This document shows, one piece after another, positions 24,521-38,700 of a stretch of 64,000 bases of DNA (positions within the stretch are counted from its first letter, which is position 1; the number at the start of each line of letters is the position of its first letter). Location of the stretch: the NCBI GenBank assembly GCA_943737045.1, contig CALSFV010000045.1, forward strand, positions 750,001-814,000, read 5' to 3'. Source of the DNA: Parapristionchus giblindavisi. Its lineage: Eukaryota; Nematoda; Chromadorea; Rhabditida; Diplogasteridae. The position numbers and the translations under genes were made by a program. The notes beneath the pieces are model-generated. The model saw only the letters and a program-made list of their open reading frames with translations. It was not told the origin of the DNA and ran no database searches.

Positions 24521-27500
24521 TTATTTTGAGCCAAAATGTACACTTCGGTCAATGTAGCAGGTGTGAAAGCTTATAGATCGACGTGAACAGAGCTCTATCT
24601 TATTCAGAATTTTTTGCTCTTTCACCCAGTATATCACACGATGGGTTATCTTTGTAATATTTTGTCTCATAACCTGTTTTGTTCTTATCAGAGTGAAAGT
24701 TACTTTTGTACTTCGGTCAATGTAGCAGGTGTGAAAGCTTATATATCGACGTGATCTGAGCTCTATCTTATTCAGAATTTTTTGCTCTTTCAAATGATAT
24801 ATAACAACATGGGTGTTGCTGAAAATCTATCTTGTCATGAATTATTTTGAGCCAAATGTACACTTCGGTCAATGTAGCAGGTGTGAAAGCTTATAGATCG
24901 ACGTGAACAGAGCTCTATCTTATTCAGCATTTTTTGCTCTTTCACCCAGTATATCACACGATAGGTTATCTTTGTAATTTTTTGTCTCATAACCTGTTTT
25001 GTTCTTATCAGAGTGAAAGTTACTTTTGTACTTCGGTCAATGTAGCAGGTGTGAAAGCTTATATATCGACGTGAACTGAGCTCTATCTTATTCAGAATTT
25101 TTTGCTCTTTCACCCAGTATATCACACGATGGGTTATCTTTGTAATATTTTGTCTCATAACCTGTTTTGTTCTTATCAGAGTGAAAGTTACTTTTGTACT
25201 TCGGTCAATGTAGCAGGTGTGAAAGCTTATATATCGACGTGAACTGAGCTCTATCTTATTCAGAATTTTTTGCTCTTTCAAATGATATATAACAACATGG
25301 GTGTTGCTGAAAATCTATCTTGTCATGAATTATTTTGAGCCAAAATGTACACTTCGGTCAATGTAGCAGGTGTGAAAGCTTATAGATCGACGTGAACTGA
25401 GCAATATCTTATTCAGAATTTTTTGCTCTTTCAAATGATGTATAACAACATGGGTGTTGCTGAAAATCTATCTTGTCATGAATTATTTTGAGCCAAAATG
25501 TACACTTCGGTCAATGTAGCAGGTGTGAAAGCTTATAGATCGACGTGAACAGAGCTCTATCTTATTCAGAATTTTTTGCTCTTTCACCCAGTATATCACA
25601 CGATGGGTTATCTTTGTAATATTTTGTCTCATAACCTGTTTTGTTCTTATCAGAGTGAAAATTACTTTTGTACTTCGGTCAATGTAGCAGGTGTGAAAGC
25701 TTATATATCGACGTGAACTGAGCTCTATCTTATTTAGAATTTTTTGCTCTTTCAAATGATATATAACAACATGGGTGATGCTGAAAATCTATCTTGTCAT
25801 GAATTATTTTGAGCCAAAATGTACACTTCGGTCAATGTAGCAGGTGTGAAAGCTTATAGATCGGCGTGAAAAGAGCTCTATCTTATTCAGATTTTTTTGC
25901 TCTTTCACCCAGTATATCACACGATGGGTTATCTTTGTAATTTTTTGTCTCATAACCTGTTTTGTTCTTATCAGAGTGAAAGTTACTTTTGTACTTCGGT
26001 CAATGTAGCAGGTGTGAAAGCTTATATATCGACGTGAACTGAGCTCTATCTTATTCAGAATTTTCTGCTCTTTCAAATGATATATAACAACATGGGTGTT
26101 GCTGAAAATCTATCTTGTCATGAATTATTTTGAGCCAAAATGTACACTTCGGTCAATGTAGCAGGTGTGAAAGCTTATAGATCGACGTGAACTGAGCAAT
26201 ATCTTATTCAGAATTTTTTGCTCTTTCAAATGATGTATAACAACATGGGTGTTGCTGAAAATCTATCTTGTCATGAATTATTTTGAGCCAAAATGTACAC
26301 TTCGGTCAATGTAGCAGGTGTGAAAGCTTATAGATCGACGTGAACAGAGCTCTATCTTATTCAGAATTGTTTGCTCTTTCACCCAGTATATCACACGATG
26401 GGTTATCTTTGTAATATTTTGTCTCATAACCTGTTTTGTTCTTATCAGAGTGAAAGTTACTTTTGTACTTCGGTCAATGTAGCAGGTGTGAAAGCTTATA
26501 TAGTGACGTGAACTGAGCTCTATCTTATTCAGAATTTTTTGCTCTTTCACCCAGTATATCACACGATGGGTTATCTTTGTAATTTTTTGTCTCATAACCT
26601 GTTTTGTTCTTATCAGAGTGAAAGTTACTTTTGTACTTCGGTCAATGTAGCAGGTGTGAAAGCTTATATATCGACGTGAACTGAGCTCTATCTTATTCAG
26701 AATTTTTTGCTCTTTCAAATGATATATAACAACATGGGTGTTGCTGAAAATCTATCTTGTCATGAATTATTTTGAGCCAAAATGTACACTTCGGTCAATG
26801 TAGCAGGTGTGAAAGCTTATAGTTCGACGTGAACTGAGCAATATCTTATTCAGAATTTTTTGCTCTTTCAAATGATGTATAACAACATGGGTGTTGCTGA
26901 AAATCTATCTTGTCATGAATTATTTTGAGCCAAAATGTACACTTCGGTCAATGTAGCAGGTGTGAAAGCTTATAGATCGACGTGAACAGAGCTCTATCTT
27001 ATTCAGAATTTTTTGCTCTTTCACCCAGTATATCACACGATGGGTTATCTTTGTAATATTTTGTCTCATAACCTGTTTTGTTCTTATCAGAGTGAAAGTT
27101 ACTTTTGTACTTCGGTCAATGTAGCAGGTGTGAAAGCTTATATATCGACGTGATCTGAGCTCTATCTTATTCAGAATTTTTTGCTCTTTCAAATGATATA
27201 TAACAACATGGGTGTTGCTGAAAATCTATCTTGTCATGAATTATTTTGAGCCAAATGTACACTTCGGTCAATGTAGCAGGTGTGAAAGCTTATAGATCGA
27301 CGTGAACAGAGCTCTATCTTATTCAGCATTTTTTGCTCTTTCACCCAGTATATCACACGATAGGTTATCTTTGTAATTTTTTGTCTCATAACCTGTTTTG
27401 TTCTTATCAGAGTGAAAGTTACTTTTGTACTTCGGTCAATGTAGCAGGTGTGAAAGCTTATATATCGACGTGAACTGAGCTCTATCTTATTCAGAATTTT

Positions 27501-28683
27501 TTGCTCTTTCACCCAGTATATCACACGATGGGTTATCTTTGTAATATTTTGTCTCATAACCTGTTTTGTTCTTATCAGAGTGAAAGTTACTTTTGTACTT
27601 CGGTCAATGTAGCAGGTGTGAAAGCTTATATATCGACGTGAACTGAGCTCTATCTTATTCAGAATTTTTTGCTCTTTCAAATGATATATAACAACATGGG
27701 TGTTGCTGAAAATCTATCTTGTCATGAATTATTTTGAGCCAAATGTACACTTCGGTCAATGTAGCAGGTGTGAAAGCTTATAGATCGACGTGAACAGAGC
27801 TCTATCTTATTCAGCATTTTTTGCTCTTTCACCCAGTATATCACACGATAGGTTATCTTTGTAATTTTTTGTCTCATAACCTGTTTTGTTCTTATCAGAG
27901 TGAAAGTTACTTTTGTACTTCGGTCAATGTAGCAGGTGTGAAAGCTTATATATCGACGTGAACTGAGCTCTATCTTATTCAGAATTTTTTGCTCTTTCAC
28001 CCAGTATATCACACGATGGGTTATCTTTGTAATATTTTGTCTCATAACCTGTTTTGTTCTTATCAGAGTGAAAGTTACTTTTGTACTTCGGTCAATGTAG
28101 CAGGTGTGAAAGCTTATATATCGACGTGAACTGAGCTCTATCTTATTCAGAATTTTTTGCTCTTTCAAATGATATATAACAACATGGGTGTTGCTGAAAA
28201 TCTATCTTGTCATGAATTATTTTGAGCCAAAATGTACACTTCGGTCAATGTAGCAGGTGTGAAAGCTTATAGATCGACGTGAACTGAGCAATATCTTATT
28301 CAGAATTTTTTGCTCTTTCAAATGATGTATAACAACATGGGTGTTGCTGAAAATCTATCTTGTCATGAATTATTTTGAGCCAAAATGTACACTTCGGTCA
28401 ATGTAGCAGGTGTGAAAGCTTATAGATCGACGTGAACAGAGCTCTATCTTATTCAGAATTTTTTGCTCTTTCACCCAGTATATCACACGATGGGTTATCT
28501 TTGTAATATTTTGTCTCATAACCTGTTTTGTTCTTATCAGAGTGAAAATTACTTTTGTACTTCGGTCAATGTAGCAGGTGTGAAAGCTTATATATCGACG
28601 TGAACTGAGCTCTATCTTATTCAGAATTTTTTGCTCTTTCAAATGATATATAACAACATGGGTGTTGCTGAAAATCTATCTTG
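24521..28683. repeat. Satellite higher-order repeat, about 2399-bp period with internal 488-bp expansion
   Basis: Rare markers recur at a fixed offset. CGACGTGATCTGAG occurs at about 24.75 and 27.15 kb, and the ATAGTTCGACG core at 24.42 and 26.82 kb, both 2399 apart. Within the right copy a 488-bp A-B-B block (27234 onward) is duplicated once more at 27722. This shifts the later marker GAAAATTACTTTTG to an offset of about 2887 (25.66 to 28.55 kb). Confidence 0.85.
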
Positions 28684-31600
28684 TCATGAATTATTTTGAG
28701 CCAAATGTACACTTCGGTCAATGTAGCAGGTGTGAAAGCTTATAGATCGACGTGAACAGAGCTCTATCTTATTCAGCATTTTTTGCTCTTTCACCCAGTA
28801 TATCACACGATAGGTTATCTTTGTAATTTTTTGTCTCATAACCTGTTTTGTTCTTATCAGAGTGAAAGTTACTTTTGTACTTCGGTCAATGTAGCAGGTG
28901 TGAAAGCTTATAGATCGACGTGAACTGAGCTCTATCTCATTCAGAATTTTTTGCTCTTTCAAATGATATATAACAACATGGGTGATGCTGAAAATCTATC
29001 TTGTCATGAATTATTTTGAGCCAAAATGTACACTTCGGTCAATGTAGCAGGTGTGAAAGCTTATAGATCGGCGTGAAAAGAGCTCTATCTTATTCAGATT
29101 TTTTTGCTCTTTCACCCAGTATATCACACGATGGGTTATCTTTGTAATTTTTTGTCTCATAACCTGTTTTGTTCTTATCAGAGTGAAAGTTACTTTTGTA
29201 CTTCGGTCAATGTAGCAGGTGTGAAAGCTTATATATCGACGTGAACTGAGCTCTATCTTATTCAGAATTTTCTGCTCTTTCAAATGATATATAACAACAT
29301 GGGTGTTGCTGAAAATCTATCTTGTCATGAATTATTTTGAGCCAAAATGTACACTTCGGTCAATGTAGCAGGTGTGAAAGCTTATATATCGACGTGAACT
29401 GAGCTCTATCTTATTCAGAATTTTTTGCTCTTTCAAATGATATATAACAACATGGGTGTTGCTGAAAATCTATCTTGTCATGAATTATTTTGAGCCAAAT
29501 GTACACTTCGGTCAATGTAGCAGGTGTGAAAGCTTATAGATCGACGTGAACAGAGCTCTATCTTATTCAGCATTTTTTGCTCTTTCACCCAGTATATCAC
29601 ACGATAGGTTATCTTTGTAATTTTTTGTCTCATAACCTGTTTTGTTCTTATCAGAGTGAAAGTTACTTTTGTACTTCGGTCAATGTAGCAGGTGTGAAAG
29701 CTTATAGATCGACGTGAACTGAGCTCTATCTCATTCAGAATTTTTTGCTCTTTCAAATGATATATAACAACATGGGTGATGCTGAAAATCTATCTTGTCA
29801 TGAATTATTTTGAGCCAAATGTACACTTCGGTCAATGTAGCAGGTGTGAAAGCTTATAGATCGACGTGAACAGAGCTCTATCTTATTCAGCATTTTTTGC
29901 TCTTTCACCCAGTATATCACACGATAGGTTATCTTTGTAATTTTTTGTCTCATAACCTGTTTTGTTCTTATCAGAGTGAAAGTTACTTTTGTACTTCGGT
30001 CAATGTAGCAGGTGTGAAAGCTTATAGATCGACGTGAACTGAGCTCTATCTCATTCAGAATTTTTTGCTCTTTCAAATGATATATAACAACATGGGTGAT
30101 GCTGAAAATCTATCTTGTCATGAATTATTTTGAGCCAAAATGTACACTTCGGTCAATGTAGCAGGTGTGAAAGCTTATAGATCGGCGTGAAAAGAGCTCT
30201 ATCTTATTCAGATTTTTTTGCTCTTTCACCCAGTATATCACACGATGGGTTATCTTTGTAATTTTTTGTCTCATAACCTGTTTTGTTCTTATCAGAGTGA
30301 AAGTTACTTTTGTACTTCGGTCAATGTAGCAGGTGTGAAAGCTTATATATCGACGTGAACTGAGCTCTATCTTATTCAGAATTTTCTGCTCTTTCAAATG
30401 ATATATAACAACATGGGTGTTGCTGAAAATCTATCTTGTCATGAATTATTTTGAGCCAAAATGTACACTTCGGTCAATGTAGCAGGTGTGAAAGCTTATA
30501 GATCGACGTGAACTGAGCAATATCTTATTCAGAATTTTTTGCTCTTTCAAATGATGTATAACAACATGGGTGTTGCTGAAAATCTATCTTGTCATGAATT
30601 ATTTTGAGCCAAAATGTACACTTCGGTCAATGTAGCAGGTGTGAAAGCTTATAGATCGACGTGAACAGAGCTCTATCTTATTCAGAATTTTTTGCTCTTT
30701 CACCCAGTATATCACACGATAGGTTATCTTTGTAATTTTTTGTCTCATAACCTGTTTTGTTCTTATCAGAGTGAAAGTTACTTTTGTACTTCGGTCAATG
30801 TAGCAGGTGTGAAAGCTTATAGATCGACGTGAACTGAGCTCTATCTCATTCAGAATTTTTTGCTCTTTCAAATGATATATAACAACATGGGTGATGCTGA
30901 AAATCTATCTTGTCATGAATTATTTTGAGCCAAATGTACACTTCGGTCAATGTAGCAGGTGTGAAAGCTTATAGATCGACGTGAACAGAGCTCTATCTTA
31001 TTCAGCATTTTTTGCTCTTTCACCCAGTATATCACACGATAGGTTATCTTTGTAATTTTTTGTCTCATAACCTGTTTTGTTCTTATCAGAGTGAAAGTTA
31101 CTTTTGTACTTCGGTCAATGTAGCAGGTGTGAAAGCTTATAGATCGACGTGAACTGAGCTCTATCTCATTCAGAATTTTTTGCTCTTTCAAATGATATAT
31201 AACAACATGGGTGATGCTGAAAATCTATCTTGTCATGAATTATTTTGAGCCAAAATGTACACTTCGGTCAATGTAGCAGGTGTGAAAGCTTATAGATCGG
31301 CGTGAAAAGAGCTCTATCTTATTCAGATTTTTTTGCTCTTTCACCCAGTATATCACACGATGGGTTATCTTTGTAATTTTTTGTCTCATAACCTGTTTTG
31401 TTCTTATCAGAGTGAAAGTTACTTTTGTACTTCGGTCAATGTAGCAGGTGTGAAAGCTTATATATCGACGTGAACTGAGCTCTATCTTATTCAGAATTTT
31501 CTGCTCTTTCAAATGATATATAACAACATGGGTGTTGCTGAAAATCTATCTTGTCATGAATTATTTTGAGCCAAAATGTACACTTCGGTCAATGTAGCAG

Positions 31601-32354
31601 GTGTGAAAGCTTATAGATCGACGTGAACTGAGCAATATCTTATTCAGAATTTTTTGCTCTTTCAAATGATGTATAACAACATGGGTGTTGCTGAAAATCT
31701 ATCTTGTCATGAATTATTTTGAGCCAAAATGTACACTTCGGTCAATGTAGCAGGTGTGAAAGCTTATAGATCGACGTGAACAGAGCTCTATCTTATTCAG
31801 AATTTTTTGCTCTTTCACCCAGTATATCACACGATGGGTTATCTTTGTAATATTTTGTCTCATAACCTGTTTTGTTCTTATCAGAGTGAAAGTTACTTTT
31901 GTACTTCGGTCAATGTAGCAGGTGTGAAAGCTTATATATCGACGTGAACTGAGCTCTATCTTATTCAGAATTTTTTGCTCTTTCAAATGATATATAACAA
32001 CATGGGTGTTGCTGAAAATCTATCTTGTCATGAATTATTTTGAGCCAAATGTACACTTCGGTCAATGTAGCAGGTGTGAAAGCTTATAGATCGACGTGAA
32101 CAGAGCTCTATCTTATTCAGCATTTTTTGCTCTTTCACCCAGTATATCACACGATAGGTTATCTTTGTAATTTTTTGTCTCATAACCTGTTTTGTTCTTA
32201 TCAGAGTGAAAGTTACTTTTGTACTTCGGTCAATGTAGCAGGTGTGAAAGCTTATAGATCGACGTGAACTGAGCTCTATCTCATTCAGAATTTTTTGCTC
32301 TTTCAAATGATATATAACAACATGGGTGATGCTGAAAATCTATCTTGTCATGAA
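28684..32354. repeat. Satellite higher-order repeat, about 1115-bp period (four A, three B)
   Basis: Seven-monomer units repeat at 1114-1115 bp. The marker CAGATTTTTTTGCTC is at about 29.10, 30.21 and 31.32 kb. The AAAA-to-AAA deletion monomers start at about 28.68, 29.80, 30.91 and 32.03 kb. The unit is consistent with 320+321+153+321 bp. Confidence 0.85.
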
Positions 32355-35300
32355 TTATTTTGAGACAAAATCTACACTTCGGTCAATGTAGCAGGTGTGA
32401 AAGCTTATAGATCGGCGTGAAAAGAGCTCTATCTTATTCAGAATTTTTTGCTCTTTCACCCAGTATATCACACGATGGGTTATCTTTGTAATTTTTTGTC
32501 TCATAACCTGTTTTGTTCTTATCAGAGTGAAAGTTACTTTTGTACTTCGGTCAATGTAGCAGGTGTGAAAGCTTATAAATCGACGTGAACAGAGCTCTAT
32601 CTTATTCAGAATTTTTTGCTCTTTCACCCAGTATATCACACGATGGGTTATCTTTGTAATTTTTTGTCTCATAACCTGTTTTGTTCTTATCAGAGTGAAA
32701 GTTACTTTTGTACTTCGGTCAATGTAGCAGGTGTGAAAGCTTATAAATCGACGTGAACAGAGCTCTATCTTATTCAGAATTTTTTGCTCTTTCACCCAGT
32801 ATATCACACGATGGGTTATCTTTGTAATTTTTTGTCTCATAACCTGTTTTGTTCTTATCAGAGTGAAAGTTACTTTTGTACTTCGGTCAATGTAGCAGGT
32901 GTGAAAGCTTATATATCGACGTGAACTGAGCTCTATCTTATTCAGAATTTTCTGCTCTTTCAAATGATATATAACAACATGGGTGTTGCTGAAAATCTAT
33001 CTTGTCATGAATTATTTTGAGCCAAAATGTACACTTCGGTCAATGTAGCAGGTGTGAAAGCTTATAGATCGACGTGAACTGAGCTCTATCTTAATCAGAA
33101 TTTTTTGCTCTTTCACCCAGTATATCACACGATGGGTTATCTTTGTAATTTTTTGTCTCATAACCTGTTTTGTTCTTATCAGAGTGAAAGTTACTTTTGT
33201 ACTTCGGTCAATGTAGCAGGTGTGAAAGCTTATATATCGACGTGAACTGAGCTCTATCTTATTCAGAATTTTTTTGCTCTTTCAAATGATGTATAACAAC
33301 ATGGGTGTTGCTGAAAATCTATCTTGTCATGAATTATTTTGAGCCAAAATGTACACTTCGGTCAATGTAGCAGGTGTGAAAGCTTATAGATCGACGTGAA
33401 CAGAGCTCTATCTTATTCAGAATTTTTTGCTCTTTCACCCAGTATATCACACGATGGGTTATCTTTGTAATATTTTGTCTCATAACCTGTTTTGTTCTTA
33501 TCAGAGTGAAAGTTACTTTTGTACTTCGGTCAATGTAGCAGGTGTGAAAGCTTATATATCGACGTGAACTGAGCTCTATCTTATTCAGAATTTTTTGCTC
33601 TTTCAAATGATATATAACAACATGGGTGTTGCTGAAAATCTATCTTGTCATGAATTATTTTGAGCCAAATGTACACTTCGGTCAATGTAGCAGGTGTGAA
33701 AGCTTATAGATCGACGTGAACAGAGCTCTATCTTATTCAGCATTTTTTGCTCTTTCACCCAGTATATCACACGATAGGTTATCTTTGTAATTTTTTGTCT
33801 CATAACCTGTTTTGTTCTTATCAGAGTGAAAGTTACTTTTGTACTTCGGTCAATGTAGCAGGTGTGAAAGCTTATAGATCGACGTGAACTGAGCTCTATC
33901 TCATTCAGAATTTTTTGCTCTTTCAAATGATATATAACAACATGGGTGATGCTGAAAATCTATCTTGTCATGAATTATTTTGAGCCAAAATGTACACTTC
34001 GGTCAATGTAGCAGGTGTGAAAGCTTATAGATCGGCGTGAAAAGAGCTCTATCTTATTCAGAATTTTTTGCTCTTTCACCCAGTATATCACACGATGGGT
34101 TATCTTTGTAATTTTTTGTCTCATAACCTGTTTTGTTCTTATCAGAGTGAAAGTTACTTTTGTACTTCGGTCAATGTAGCAGGTGTGAAAGCTTATAAAT
34201 CGACGTGAACAGAGCTCTATCTTATTCAGAATTTTTTGCTCTTTCACCCAGTATATCACACGATGGGTTATCTTTGTAATTTTTTGTCTCATAACCTGTT
34301 TTGTTCTTATCAGAGTGAAAGTTACTTTTGTACTTCGGTCAATGTAGCAGGTGTGAAAGCTTATAAATCGACGTGAACAGAGCTCTATCTTATTCAGAAT
34401 TTTTTGCTCTTTCACCCAGTATATCACACGATGGGTTATCTTTGTAATTTTTTGTCTCATAACCTGTTTTGTTCTTATCAGAGTGAAAGTTACTTTTGTA
34501 CTTCGGTCAATGTAGCAGGTGTGAAAGCTTATAGATCGACGTGAACTGAGCTCTATCTCATTCAGAATTTTTTGCTCTTTCAAATGATATATAACAACAT
34601 GGGTGATGCTGAAAATCTATCTTGTCATGAATTATTTTGAGCCAAAATGTACACTTCGGTCAATGTAGCAGGTGTGAAAGCTTATAGATCGACGTGAACA
34701 GAGCTCTATCTTATTCAGCATTTTTTGCTCTTTCACCCAGTATATCACACGATAGGTTATCTTTGTAATTTTTTGTCTCATAACCTGTTTTGTTCTTATC
34801 AGAGTGAAAGTTACTTTTGTACTTCGGTCAATGTAGCAGGTGTGAAAGCTTATAGATCGGCGTGAAAAGAGCTCTATCTTATTCAGCATTTTTTGCTCTT
34901 TCACCCAGTATATCACACGATAGGTTATCTTTGTAATTTTTTGTCTCATAACCTGTTTTGTTCTTATCAGAGTGAAAGTTACTTTTGTACTTCGGTCAAT
35001 GTAGCAGGTGTGAAAGCTTATCGATCGGCGTGAAAAGAGCTCTATCTTATTCAGAATTTTTTGCTCTTTCACCCAGTATATCACACGAAGGGTTATCTTT
35101 GTAATTTTTTGTCTCATAACCTGTTTTGTTATTATCAGAGTGAAAGTTACTTTTGTACTTCGGTCAATGTAGCAGGTGTGAAAGCTTATAGATCGACGTG
35201 AACTGAGCTCTATCTCATTCAGAATTTTTTGCTCTTTCAAATGATATATAACAACATGGGTGATGCTGAAAATCTATCTTGTCATGAATTATTTTGAGCC

Positions 35301-35702
35301 AAAATGTACACTTCGGTCAATGTAGCAGGTGTGAAAGCTTATAGATCGGCGTGAAAAGAGCTCTATCTTATTCAGAATTTTTTGCTCTTTCACCCAGTAT
35401 ATCACACGATGGGTTATCTTTGTAATTTTTTGTCTCATAACCTGTTTTGTTATTATCAGAGTGAAAGTTACTTTTGTACTTCGGTCAATGTAGCAGGTGT
35501 GAAAGCTTATAGATCGACGTGAACTGAGCTCTATCTCATTCAGAATTTTTTGCTCTTTCAAATGATATATAACAACATGGGTGATGCTGAAAATCTATCT
35601 TGTCATGAATTATTTTGAGCCAAAATGTACACTTCGGTCAATGTAGCAGGTGTGAAAGCTTATAGATCGGCGTGAAAAGAGCTCTATCTTATTCAGAATT
35701 TT
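32355..35702. repeat. B-rich satellite zone with A-BBB tetramers (657 bp)
   Basis: Three consecutive B monomers follow one A monomer in blocks starting near 32.36, 33.98 and 34.63 kb. The last two are direct tandem copies at 657 bp (153 + 3 x 168). The core variant AAATCGACGTGAACAGAG marks many of the B-B junctions. Minus-strand frames of 202 codons here are a by-product, because B monomers lack the stop that the A block supplies. Confidence 0.88.
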
Positions 35703-38700
35703 TTGCTCTTTCACCCAGTACATCACACGATGGGTTATCTTTGTAATTTTTTGTCTCATAACCTGTTTTGTTCTTATCAGAGTGAAAGTTACTTTTGTAC
35801 TTCGGTCAATGTAGCAGGTGTGAAAGCTTATATATCGACGTCAACTGAGCTCTATCTTATTCAGAATTTTTTGCTCTTTCAAATGATATATAACAACATG
35901 GGTGTTGCTGAAAATCTATCTTGTCATGAATTATTTTGAGCCAAAATGTAAACTTCGGTCAATGTAGCAGGTGTGAAAGCTTATATAGCGACGTGAACTG
36001 AGCTCTATCTTATTCAGAATTTTTTGCTCTTTCACCCAGTATATCACACGATGGGTTATCTTTGTAATTTTTTGTCTCATAACCTGTTTTGTTCTTATCA
36101 GAGTGAAAGTTACTTTTGTACTTCGGTCAATGTAGCAGGTGTGAAAGCTTATATATCGACGTCAACTGAGCTCTATCTTATTCAGAATTTTTTGCTCTTT
36201 CAAATGATATATAACAACATGGGTGATGCTGAAAATCTATCTTGTCATGAATTATTTTGAGCCAAAATGTACACTTCGGTCAATGTAGCAGGTGTGAAAG
36301 CTTATAGATCGGCGTGAAAAGAGCTCTATCTTATTCAGAATTTTTTGCTCTTTCACCCAGTATATCACACGATGGGTTATCTTTGTAATTTTTTGTCTCA
36401 TAACCTGTTTTGTTCTTATCAGAGTGAAAGTTACTTTTGTACTTCGGTCAATGTAGCAGGTGTGAAAGCTTATATATCGACGTCAACTGAGCTCTATCTT
36501 ATTCAGAATTTTTTGCTCTTTCAAATGATATATAACAACATGGGTGTTGCTGAAAATCTATCTTGTCATGAATTATTTTGAGCCAAAATGTAAACTTCGG
36601 TCAATGTAGCAGGTGTGAAAGCTTATATAGCGACGTGAACTGAGCTCTATCTTATTCAGAATTTTTTGCTCTTTCACCCAGTATATCACACGATGGGTTA
36701 TCTTTGTAATTTTTTGTCTCATAACCTGTTTTGTTCTTATCAGAGTGAAAGTTACTTTTGTACTTCGGTCAATGTAGCAGGTGTGAAAGCTTATAGATCG
36801 GCGTGAAAAGAGCTCTATCTTATTCAGAATTTTTTGCTCTTTCAAATGATATATAACAACATGGGTGATGCTGAAAATCTATCTTGTCATGAATTATTTT
36901 GAGCCAAAATGTAAACTTCGGTCAATGTAGCAGGTGTGAAAGCTTATATAGCGACGTGAACTGAGCTCTATCTTATTCAGAATTTTTTGCTCTTTCACCC
37001 AGTATATCACACGATGGGTTATCTTTGTAATTTTTTGTCTCATAACCTGTTTTGTTCTTATCAGAGTGAAAGTTACTTTTGTACTTCGGTCAATGTAGCA
37101 GGTGTGAAAGCTTATATATCGACGTCAACTGAGCTCTATCTTATTCAGAATTTTTTGCTCTTTCAAATGATATATAACAACATGGGTGATGCTGAAAATC
37201 TATCTTGTCATGAATTATTTTGAGCCAAAATGTAAACTTCGGTCAATGTAGCAGGTGTGAAAGCTTATATAGCGACGTGAACTGAGCTCTATCTTATTCA
37301 GAATTTTTTGCTCTTTCACCCAGTATATCACACGATGGGTTATCTTTGTAATTTTTTGTCTCATAACCTGTTTTGTTCTTATCAGAGTGAAAGTTACTTT
37401 TGTACTTCGGTCAATGTAGCAGGTGTGAAAGCTTATATATCGACGTGGACTGAGCTCTATCTTATTCAGAATTTTTTGCTCTTTCAAATGATATATAACA
37501 ACATGGGTGATGCTGAAAATCTATCTTGTCATGAATTATTTTGAGCCAAAATGTACACTTCGGTCAATGTAGCAGGTGTGAAAGCTTATAGATCGGCGTG
37601 AAAAGAGCTCTATCTTATTCAGAATTTTTTGCTCTTTCACCCAGTATATCACACGATGGGTTATCTTTGTAATTTTTTGTCTCATAACCTGTTTTGTTCT
37701 TATCAGAGTGAAAGTTACTTTTGTACTTCGGTCAATGTAGCAGGTGTGAAAGCTTATATATCGACGTCAACTGAGCTCTATCTTATTCAGAATTTTTTGC
37801 TCTTTCAAATGATATATAACAACATGGGTGATGCTGAAAATCTATCTTGTCATGAATTATTTTGAGCCAAAATGTACACTTCGGTCAATGTAGCAGGTGT
37901 GAAAGCTTATAGATCGGCGTGAAAAGAGCTCTATCTTATTCAGAATTTTTTGCTCTTTCACCCAGTATATCACACGATGGGTTATCTTTGTAATTTTTTG
38001 TCTCATAACCTGTTTTGTTCTTATCAGAGTGAAAGTTACTTTTGTACTTCGGTCAATGTAGCAGGTGTGAAAGCTTATAGATCGACGTGAACTGAGCTCT
38101 ATCTCATTCAGAATTTTTTGCTCTTTCAAATGATATATAACAACATGGGTGATGCTGAAAATCTATCTTGTCATGAATTATTTTGAGCCAAAATGTACAC
38201 TTCGGTCAATGTAGCAGGTGTGAAAGCTTATAGATCGGCGTGAAAAGAGCTCTATCTTATTCAGAATTTTTTGCTCTTTCACCCAGTATATCACACGATG
38301 GGTTATCTTTGTAATTTTTTGTCTCATAACCTGTTTTGTTCTTATCAGAGTGAAAGTTACTTTTGTACTTCGGTCAATGTAGCAGGTGTGAAAGCTTATA
38401 TATCGACGTCAACTGAGCTCTATCTTATTCAGAATTTTTTGCTCTTTCAAATGATATATAACAACATGGGTGTTGCTGAAAATCTATCTTGTCATGAATT
38501 ATTTTGAGCCAAAATGTAAACTTCGGTCAATGTAGCAGGTGTGAAAGCTTATATAGCGACGTGAACTGAGCTCTATCTTATTCAGAATTTTTTGCTCTTT
38601 CACCCAGTATATCACACGATGGGTTATCTTTGTAATTTTTTGTCTCATAACCTGTTTTGTTCTTATCAGAGTGAAAGTTACTTTTGTACTTCGGTCAATG

